Assembly (NCBI GenBank): GCA_017464225.1
Contig: JAFUDW010000145.1
Location: forward strand, 1 to 10,524
Length of the DNA: 10,524 nucleotides
Source of the DNA: Clostridia bacterium
Lineage (GTDB): Bacteria > Bacillota_A > Clostridia > Christensenellales > Aristaeellaceae
Reading direction: 5' to 3'
Shown: one piece after another, positions 1 to 5,624 of the stretch
Position numbering within the stretch: position 1 is the stretch's first letter
Layout: every line of letters starts with the position of its first letter
The notes under the pieces: model-generated
Told to the model about the DNA's origin: nothing
Database searches by the model: none
Seen by the model: only the letters and a program-made list of their open reading frames with translations
Made by a program: the position numbers and the translations under genes

Positions 1-2
1 GC

Positions 3-107
3 AATCCTCAGCCCGCTGCGCGTGCCTACCTCAGACTGGAACTTTATGCTGAAAACCACAATACTTTACCCGCTCCGGAAATGATGGCGGCTTGCCGACG
101 TCAATGA
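3..107 (+). CDS. Possible C-terminal end of a plus-strand gene (doubtful)
   Basis: The third plus frame is open from the window edge to a TGA at 105-107. Its last residues (for example AYLRLELYAENHNTLPAPEM) have a protein-like mix of charged, hydrophobic and proline residues. No family is recognised. The codons are less GC-rich at the third position than those of the confident genes. The last dozen codons lie inside the inverted-repeat element that starts at 71, so if this is a gene, that element supplies its stop. Plus frame 1 is also open over a similar length (to a TGA at 82-84), so openness alone means little. It could equally be non-coding. Confidence 0.2.
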   Translation, partial: NPQPAARAYLRLELYAENHNTLPAPEMMAACRRQ

Positions 108-197
108 CGCGTCAGCGGCATAGCCGCATAAGCAAAACGGCTGGATCGAGCTTGCTCGTATCCAGTCGTTTTGCTTATGCGGCGTATTTCCGGAGCG
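71..197. repeat. Compound inverted repeat, possible MITE-like element
   Basis: An outer pair of 12-bp perfect inverted arms (CGCTCCGGAAAT at 71-82, ATTTCCGGAGCG at 186-197) encloses a long hairpin at 123-183. The hairpin arms, 123-146 and 160-183, match over 24 bp with one mismatch (140/166), which would be a G-U pair in plus-strand RNA. The tip (147-158) can pair with itself and T159 is a bulge. On the right the outer and inner arms are 2 nt apart. On the left a 40-nt segment (83-122) intervenes, which contains the palindrome TGACGCGTCA at 105-114. CTTTAC occurs at 64-69 and 200-205, just outside the arms, and could be a target-site duplication. No coding capacity is seen. The structure is read directly; mobility is inferred. 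Confidence 0.75.
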
Positions 198-277
198 CTC
201 TTTACACCAAGCCCTTTCCAATTAGCAGCGGGAAGGTGCCAGTTTACGTCGCCAAGCAACATCCGCAACTGGCGGGT

Positions 278-311
278 CCAGGGTGGGCCTCCCCACCCTG
301 GCAGGGTTTTT
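278..311 (+). terminator. GC-rich hairpin with T-run, possible terminator on the plus strand
   Basis: CCAGGGTGGG (278-287) and CCCACCCTGG (292-301) form a perfect 10-bp stem with a 4-nt loop. On the plus strand it is followed after 5 nt by TTTTT (307-311), like an intrinsic terminator with a displaced T-run. On the minus strand, the direction of the six clear genes, no T-run follows. It may stop plus-strand readthrough, protect the 3' end of the minus-strand mRNA, or be part of an intergenic repeat family. The hairpin is certain; its role is not. Confidence 0.4.
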
Positions 312-330
312 AAGGGGCAGCGCCCCTTAA
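310..330. repeat. Perfect hairpin 3' of the methyltransferase gene
   Basis: TTAAGGGGC (310-318) and GCCCCTTAA (322-330) form a perfect 9-bp stem with a 3-nt loop. It lies about 55 nt downstream of the methyltransferase stop codon in the minus-strand direction, where the next bases are A-rich rather than U-rich, so it is not a classical intrinsic terminator. Together with the hairpin at 278-301 it makes a tandem hairpin pair. A weaker palindrome, TTCCCAAGGGAA, sits at 356-367. Nothing else is seen between 198 and 383. Confidence 0.6.
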
Positions 331-383
331 CGCCGCCACTTGCTGCTTCTGTGCTTTCCCAAGGGAATACAAGTCAAATCCCC

Positions 384-1121
384 TCAAGTTTGCCCGTAAA
401 TCGCTTTCATTTCCTCGGTATACGCGCCATTATCCTCAAAGATCACCAGCGGCGGCTCAACAATCAAGCCTGCGTGCGCGCCGAGCATGGATTCCAACAG
501 GCAGAGATGCGCCTGTTTATTCCGGCGGGAATGCACCATGCGCAGGCGTTTGGGCTCCAGGCGGCAGCCGCGCATGGCGTCCATCAGCTCCATGAGCCGG
601 GAGGCCGGGAACACGCAGCACTGCCTTCCCCCATCGTGCAGCAGCCAGGCGGCAGCCTGCGCCACATCGGTGATCCGGCAAGCCTCCTCATGCCTGGCCA
701 GGCGCTTGCTTTCATCGGGATTGAGCAGCGCGCCGCCCGCCTTGCCGTAAGGCGGATTGCAGGTCACCAGATCGCAGCGGCAATGGGGCAGCAGCGCGCG
801 GATCTCCCTCAGATCGCCAGTATGCACGCGGATCACGTTTTCCAGCCCGTTCAGCGCCATGGAGCGCGCCGCCATATCAGCCATTTCTGGCTGAATTTCC
901 ACAGCGTCAGCCGTCAGCGTATTCTCCCGGCCATAGAGCAGCAGTGGGATCACGCCGGTGCCCGTTCCCAGATCGCAAAGGCGGTCGTGCTTTCGGGGTG
1001 AGGCAAACGCGCTGAGCAGCACGGCGTCAGTACCGAAGCGGAAGGCGTCCGTGCGCTGGATCACGCACAGACCGCCCCGCTGCAGATCGTCAATTCGCTC
1101 GTTTTCTCGTAAATCCATCAT
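384..1121 (-). CDS. trmN6: TrmN6/YabB-family tRNA (adenine-N6)-methyltransferase
   Basis: A cytoplasmic, single-domain class I SAM-dependent methyltransferase of 245 residues, the normal length for the YfiC/YabB group. In E. coli that group methylates N6 of A37 in tRNA-Val. Visible motifs are the family-like N-terminal signature FGTDAVLLSAF (29-39), the SAM-binding loop LCDLGTGTGVIPLL (48-61), an acidic strand end AVEIQPE (73-79) and the catalytic NPPY (122-125), typical of amino-group methylases. KRLARHEEA (139-147) also fits YabB proteins. The gene overlaps the upstream SpoIID-type gene by ATGA, so translation is probably coupled. Two ATGs are adjacent (1121 and 1118). The GGAG at 1130-1127 is 5 nt from the first and 8 nt from the second, so the second may be used. 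The fold and NPPY are firm; the exact tRNA target is inferred. Confidence 0.88.
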   Translation of the reverse strand: MMDLRENERIDDLQRGGLCVIQRTDAFRFGTDAVLLSAFASPRKHDRLCDLGTGTGVIPLLLYGRENTLTADAVEIQPEMADMAARSMALNGLENVIRVHTGDLREIRALLPHCRCDLVTCNPPYGKAGGALLNPDESKRLARHEEACRITDVAQAAAWLLHDGGRQCCVFPASRLMELMDAMRGCRLEPKRLRMVHSRRNKQAHLCLLESMLGAHAGLIVEPPLVIFEDNGAYTEEMKAIYGQT

Positions 1122-4100
1122 GGAAACTCCAGATTTTTTGTAGGCACATAGCCCTTTTGTCCTTCATATTCAGCCTGGCACCATTCAGAGCCCACAGCGG
1201 TGATCAGGGCATAATCGCCCGCCGGCAGCAGAATGATCAGCCCGGCGGTTTCCTCCGGCGCAGCGCGCAGCTGCGCGCCCGTCTGGGCCACGCGCACGGC
1301 CTGGGGCGTCCAATCGCCCGCTTGAGGCTGCTCAAAGGCCAGAAACTGGCTTTTGACATAACCCGTGGCCGAACCGTAAGTGACTTCCGACCATTTTTCA
1401 CCGTATTGACGCACGATCACCATAGCGCCCTTGGGAATAGTGCGCAGCACCTTTGCGCCGGAGGAGGCCGTTTTGCGCAGGTTCAAAGCACCTGAAGGCG
1501 TATTGACCCGGGCGGTCATGGCCGCCGGCAGCACAGGCTGGGGCACCTCCACAAAGGTCAGGAAGGCCGTCATCACATAGCCGCTCTTCTCCTGGTATAC
1601 CACCTTTGTCCATTTTTCGCCCTGCTCCAGCACCTCGACCAGCTCGTCCTGAGGAATGCGCGCTGTGACGGCAGCGCTGCTGGATGCCTTTTTGCGCAGA
1701 TTCAGCGAGCCCGAAGGCGTTGTGACCTTGGCAAAGGTCACGGAAGACTGCACAGGCAGCGGCTTCCACACCGCAGCGGGTGTTTCCGAAACAGGAGGCA
1801 CGGTGGGCGCGGGCGTGTTGGCAACGGGTGATTCTTCCGCAAAGCGCAGGAATTTGGTCATCACGTAGCCCATCTGCCCGTTATAGCTCACATAACACCA
1901 GCTTTCGCCCCGGGCCTGCACCACAAGCACGGTATTGCGTGGAATGGTGGCGAGCACCTTCGCCTGTACCGAGTCGGAAACACGCAGGTTCAGCGGGCCG
2001 GATTCGGTGGTCACAACGGCGGTCATCCCGCCGTTCTCCTCGCCGCCGCCCAGCCCCAGCGACAGGTATTGCGCCGAGCAATAACCCACAACGCCGTGAT
2101 AGCGAACCTTGTGCCATTCCTTGCCGGCCTCGGTAACGATCACCGTTTCGCCCCGGGGGATGGACAGCAGGATCTCTGCGCTCATGCTGGCCTCCATCCG
2201 CAGGTTCAGCGTGGAAGCGGCGGAGGTCACCAGCGCGTATTGTTCGCCCGGATCAGGGGCATCCGCCTGCGCGCGCATCGCCATGCCGTTCATTTGCAGT
2301 TTGTCGGACAGCATATATCCGGTGATCCCCTGCCAGTACACCTGGCTCCACGCGCCGTCGTTATAGAGCACCTGCACCACCGTTCCGGCAGACAGCGTGC
2401 GGTACCGGTAGCCGGACAGGCTGGCCGACAGGTACAGCACGGCCTCCCCGGTCAGCTGCGCGCCGGTGGCGTTGGCATCCCGGGCAATGCCGGGATAATC
2501 GGCGGACCGGGTAATATATTGCAGATTGATATAGCCGCTCTGGCAGCCATACTGGGTATAGGCCCATTCGCCCTCCACCCGCAGGATGGGGAGCACGCTG
2601 CCGCCGGGGATCTGCACCAGGGCCGCGGACGATATATCCGCGCTCTGGCGGAGATTGAGATAGGATGTACCGTTGACAATGCCGTAGCCGATCACAGTCG
2701 ATATGGTGGGCGATATACCGTCGGGCGCGCCTTGCAACTTGACGCCGTCCCCCTGCGCAAAACCGGTAAGACCGCCATAGGTTACCAGATACCAATCGTT
2801 TTCAGCGCGGTGCACGGTCACCGCCGCGCCATGCGGAATGCCGGTAATGATCTGACCCGCTGAGGAAGCGGTTTGGCGCAGCGCCATCTCGGCGACGGGC
2901 GAATAAAGCTGCACAATGCCCACGGCGGCTGCCGCGCCGGTAAGGCCAACGGGCGTATCCACGCTGAGCTCTTCCCGGCTGACGCCGCTGCTCATGGGCG
3001 AAAGCACCGAACGCACGAAGGCGTACTGCGTCCGCTGACATCCCTCAAAGTAAAAACCCAGGATCTGGTCGTAAGTATAACCCAGCTCGCCCATGCGCAT
3101 AGCCCCGCGCTGGCTCATGCCGGTGCCGTGGCCAAAGCGGCGCGCCTGCACCGTGAAGCCCGTATCGGTCTTGATCACGCTCCACAGCTCGTTGTTGGCG
3201 CCGTTGATGCTCATGCCCAATTTGCCTTCCAGCTCGCTGAAAATATCAAAGGTCAGCGTTCCGGAGCGCACCGCCCCGTCGCAAAGGGCAGTCACGTCAA
3301 AGTTCAGCTTGGTATACAGACGGCTGGGCTCCGCGTAGCGAGGCGTATGCGGCGTCACCGCCGTAACCCGCTGAATGGTCACGCTGGTCGCGCCAAAGGC
3401 CGATTTGGCCTTGTTGACCAGCAGCGTATTCAGCGCCGACGTCTGTGCGCCAGACGCAGCCACCTTGAAGGAGCGCACCTGGGAATAAGGGTTCTGGTAG
3501 TCGTAGGGATCGTCCTTGACCTTGATATAATCATATCCCGAATATCCCCATACGTTACGGGCGGATTCGATCTGTCCGCCGTTGCTGGCGGTATAATAGG
3601 TGGCGGTAAAATCGCCGCCGTTCATGGCCACGATGCCCCGGGTCTCCTCCACCGCCTGGCGGCATCGAGCGTTGCCCGAGGGCGTGCCGTTATATACCTG
3701 GTCGTTGGTGGTATCCACCAGATCATAGCTGCGGCTTTTGCCGTTCCGCATGGCGCGGACGGTATAGGTACGGGCGCAGACGCATTGGGCTTTGAGCGCT
3801 TCCAGCGCCGAGGCGTTGCCCATCTCATAGGGCAGCACGCCCACCAGATAGTCCTCAATGAACACGTGCACGATCACGTACAGCCGATAGCTGCTGCCGC
3901 TTTTAACGGCTTTGAACTGTACGTCGCCCGGATAGATGTTAGCGCTCACACGCGCCTGGCTGATTTTGACGCCGTTCACGCCCTCCCGGGCATGGCGGCG
4001 GATGCGGAAATCGCTGCCCATGGCGGAAGATACACCGTCCCGCGTCAGCGTCAGCTGGCCGGTAGCCGTATTGAGGCTCACGGATATCCGCCCGTTTTCG

Positions 4101-4318
4101 GTCAGCGCGGTGGCCGCCGTGCCGTCCAGCGAATAGCTGCCGCAGACCGTTACATCCACCCGGCTGATATTGCCGAGGGAGGATAGGTACACGCGCACAG
4201 TGCCGTTCACGGCAGCCTCCTGGCCAGCCGCAGGCTCGGCCAGAGCAGCGGACAGCAGCAGGCACAATGCCGCCGTCAGCGCCATCCATTTTTTCAGGAT
4301 CCAGGTAGTATATCGCAT
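1118..4318 (-). CDS. Secreted SpoIID/LytB-domain protein with about eight SH3b repeats
   Basis: A 1066-aa exported cell-wall protein (residue numbers below count from the alternative TTG at 4324). A signal peptide with a basic start and hydrophobic core ends near AALAEPAAG (about 26-34). The SpoIID/LytB domain spans about 120-435. It contains EDYLVGVLPYEMG (157-169, with Glu167 matching the catalytic Glu of SpoIID lytic transglycosylases), EALKAQ and ARTY (175-187), and the hallmark GHGTGMSQRGA (398-408). About eight SH3b-like repeats follow (roughly 468-530, 547-605, 621-677, 696-755, 767-827, 863-925, 936-997, 1008-1067), many with an LNLR core and a closing GYV or similar. A Pro-rich linker lies at 830-860. 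SpoIID cleaves stem-peptide-free glycan during engulfment, and SH3b domains usually bind wall polymers. The array suggests a vegetative or surface wall-remodelling protein rather than SpoIID itself. ATG 4318 is preferred because GGAGGAG lies 8 nt upstream. Confidence 0.9.
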   Translation of the reverse strand: MRYTTWILKKWMALTAALCLLLSAALAEPAAGQEAAVNGTVRVYLSSLGNISRVDVTVCGSYSLDGTAATALTENGRISVSLNTATGQLTLTRDGVSSAMGSDFRIRRHAREGVNGVKISQARVSANIYPGDVQFKAVKSGSSYRLYVIVHVFIEDYLVGVLPYEMGNASALEALKAQCVCARTYTVRAMRNGKSRSYDLVDTTNDQVYNGTPSGNARCRQAVEETRGIVAMNGGDFTATYYTASNGGQIESARNVWGYSGYDYIKVKDDPYDYQNPYSQVRSFKVAASGAQTSALNTLLVNKAKSAFGATSVTIQRVTAVTPHTPRYAEPSRLYTKLNFDVTALCDGAVRSGTLTFDIFSELEGKLGMSINGANNELWSVIKTDTGFTVQARRFGHGTGMSQRGAMRMGELGYTYDQILGFYFEGCQRTQYAFVRSVLSPMSSGVSREELSVDTPVGLTGAAAAVGIVQLYSPVAEMALRQTASSAGQIITGIPHGAAVTVHRAENDWYLVTYGGLTGFAQGDGVKLQGAPDGISPTISTVIGYGIVNGTSYLNLRQSADISSAALVQIPGGSVLPILRVEGEWAYTQYGCQSGYINLQYITRSADYPGIARDANATGAQLTGEAVLYLSASLSGYRYRTLSAGTVVQVLYNDGAWSQVYWQGITGYMLSDKLQMNGMAMRAQADAPDPGEQYALVTSAASTLNLRMEASMSAEILLSIPRGETVIVTEAGKEWHKVRYHGVVGYCSAQYLSLGLGGGEENGGMTAVVTTESGPLNLRVSDSVQAKVLATIPRNTVLVVQARGESWCYVSYNGQMGYVMTKFLRFAEESPVANTPAPTVPPVSETPAAVWKPLPVQSSVTFAKVTTPSGSLNLRKKASSSAAVTARIPQDELVEVLEQGEKWTKVVYQEKSGYVMTAFLTFVEVPQPVLPAAMTARVNTPSGALNLRKTASSGAKVLRTIPKGAMVIVRQYGEKWSEVTYGSATGYVKSQFLAFEQPQAGDWTPQAVRVAQTGAQLRAAPEETAGLIILLPAGDYALITAVGSEWCQAEYEGQKGYVPTKNLEFP

Positions 4319-4326
4319 GGGCAAAG

Positions 4327-4333
4327 CTCCTCC
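4327..4333 (-). promoter_or_regulatory. Shine-Dalgarno site that fixes the SpoIID-type gene start
   Basis: GGAGGAG reads on the minus strand from 4333 to 4327. It is 8 nt from ATG 4318 but only 2 nt from the in-frame TTG at 4324, so the ATG is the likely start and the two extra N-terminal residues should be dropped. Confidence 0.8.
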
Positions 4334-4343
4334 GAAAGCAAAG

Positions 4344-4361
4344 TTGTAACACTTTTGTAAC
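4344..4361 (-). promoter_or_regulatory. Direct repeat GTTACAA, possible operator
   Basis: On the minus strand GTTACAA (4361-4355) is followed after AAGT by a second GTTACAA (4350-4344), giving an 11-bp period, about one helical turn. It begins at about the predicted transcription start of the SpoIID-type gene and lies wholly within its leader. Two same-face direct half-sites are typical of OmpR/PhoB-type response regulators; Bacillus PhoP, for example, uses TTAACA-like hexamers spaced by about 5 nt. A site downstream of the promoter would suit repression. The repeat is observed; the regulator is inferred. Confidence 0.4.
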
Positions 4362-4368
4362 TATTCGG

Positions 4369-4397
4369 AGTATACCATACCCAGATTTGCCTGTCTA
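4369..4397 (-). promoter_or_regulatory. Sigma-A-like promoter for the SpoIID-type gene and methyltransferase
   Basis: On the minus strand TAGACA (4397-4392) and TATACT (4374-4369) are separated by exactly 17 bp. Each matches 5 of 6 bases of the sigma-70/sigma-A consensus, and a TG one base before the -10 box makes it an extended -10 promoter. Transcription would begin near 4362, about 44 nt before ATG 4318. The first three bases of the -35 box (TAG) are the stop codon of the acyltransferase gene. No terminator hairpin separates the two genes, so readthrough from upstream can add to this promoter. Confidence 0.75.
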
Positions 4398-5624
4398 TTT
4401 GTGCTTTTTGGAAGCTTTGCCAGGTCTTTTCCGATTGCCGCTCCGGGCGATGGGCCGCTCAAAGGCATACGTCACCAGAGTAGAGATCGCCAGGGCCCCG
4501 GCAAAGCAAAGCGCTGTGAATAAAATCTGCCAGGAGCGGTCGCCGTCCATCCAGGGCGATTCAAATTGCGAGGCGGGGATATGCCATTCCTTGAGCTGCA
4601 CGGCAAACACCTGGTGCCACATATAAAACTGGAAGGAAACGGCAGAAAGGAAGGACGTGATTTTATTGCCAAAGAACAGGCGAATGGGCCGCGCGCCATA
4701 CAGCAATCCCAGCAGGCTCAGCGCGCACAGGCCCGACAGGGCAAAGCGCCGATCCATCTGGCCCATCCGGATGTTTTCATAGCCGTTGCTTGACGCCTGG
4801 CCCTTTACCAGCCGCCAGATGCAGGCCACGCAGACGCACAGCAGGGCGGTAAACAGCACGCGCGTCCAACGGTCCTGCTTCATACGGCGTTTAAGGGCGG
4901 TATACACACCGGCCGCCAGCATGCCGTTGGCATAGCATTCCAGCTGTCCGGGCAGCTGATTGAAGATCAGCGCGCTGTCGGGCTGGAGCCGCACCCATTC
5001 GCGGTAGCCGAAGGCCGCCGCCAGCATGCAGACATAGGTCGCCAGCGGCCACCGCCTGAACACCCGGCCCAGGAAGGGGAAAATCAGGTAAAACTGCATC
5101 TCCACCCCCAGCGTCCACAGCGAGCCGTTGAGGGGCGAGCCCGTATAGCTGAACGGAAACAGCGTATGGGTAAAGGTAGCGTGGGCCAGCAAATCGCGGC
5201 CCATGCGCCACCAGCTGAAAACGCCGTTCACATCATAGCTGCGCTTGGGCAGCGCCACAAACAGCAGCATCACCAGCACGCACAGATAATAGGAGGGCAC
5301 GATGCGCAGGAGCCGTTTTTTGTAGAAAGGCAAAACGCGCGGCGCGGGCTTGCCCTCCTCCGCCGAGGCGGCATAGGGCAAAAACAGCAGAAAGCCGCTG
5401 AGCATCAGCATGGCGTCCACCCACATATAGCCCGAGCGCAGCAGCGGATCCAACGAAAACGACCAGCTTCCGCCCCGCAAAACCGGCGTCAGCCAGCTTT
5501 GCTGCCAAATATGGAAGGACGCCACAAACAGCACAAAAAGCGCACGCGCGCCATCCAATACCGGAAGGCGCCCGTCACGCTCTGTTTCTGTATATGCTTT
5601 ATATCGATCGGTTAAGCTGCTCAT
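4395..5624 (-). CDS. Acyltransferase-3 family membrane O-acyltransferase
   Basis: A 409-aa polytopic membrane protein of the acyltransferase-3 family, which moves acetyl or other acyl groups onto extracytoplasmic sugars such as wall glycans, capsule or O-antigen. Evidence is the N-terminal LDGARALFVLFVASFH (23-38) with the family R-X10-H signature (Arg27, His38), FYKKRLLRIVPSYYLC (100-115), GSLWTLGVEMQFYLIFPFL (167-185), FYMWHQVF (333-340) and a closing YAFERPIA (386-393). About ten hydrophobic segments and a Lys/Arg-rich C-terminal tail are visible. The length is normal for a stand-alone member without a fused SGNH domain. The start is the ATG at 5624, overlapping the TPR gene's stop as ATGA. 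GGAGGA sits directly against that ATG, too close for ordinary initiation, so termination-reinitiation is likely. The acyl donor and acceptor are unknown. Confidence 0.9.
   Translation of the reverse strand: MSSLTDRYKAYTETERDGRLPVLDGARALFVLFVASFHIWQQSWLTPVLRGGSWSFSLDPLLRSGYMWVDAMLMLSGFLLFLPYAASAEEGKPAPRVLPFYKKRLLRIVPSYYLCVLVMLLFVALPKRSYDVNGVFSWWRMGRDLLAHATFTHTLFPFSYTGSPLNGSLWTLGVEMQFYLIFPFLGRVFRRWPLATYVCMLAAAFGYREWVRLQPDSALIFNQLPGQLECYANGMLAAGVYTALKRRMKQDRWTRVLFTALLCVCVACIWRLVKGQASSNGYENIRMGQMDRRFALSGLCALSLLGLLYGARPIRLFFGNKITSFLSAVSFQFYMWHQVFAVQLKEWHIPASQFESPWMDGDRSWQILFTALCFAGALAISTLVTYAFERPIARSGNRKRPGKASKKHK

Noticed and set aside
123..183. The 61-nt hairpin as a tRNA or as a rho-independent terminator
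   Set aside because: The single long stem has no cloverleaf arms, and no T-run follows the stem on either strand, so neither reading fits.
71..330. A CRISPR array or phage attachment site at the left edge
   Set aside because: There are no regularly spaced direct repeats, no cas genes and no integrase or tRNA gene in the window.
171..1001. A 276-codon plus-strand frame across the left hairpins and the methyltransferase
   Set aside because: It runs through the inverted-repeat arm and then antisense to the NPPY methyltransferase. It shows no recognisable motif.
2873..4186. A 437-codon plus-strand frame opposite the SpoIID domain
   Set aside because: The minus strand carries clear SpoIID motifs here. 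The plus translation is low-complexity, rich in His, Ala, Gly and Arg, as expected of an antisense frame.
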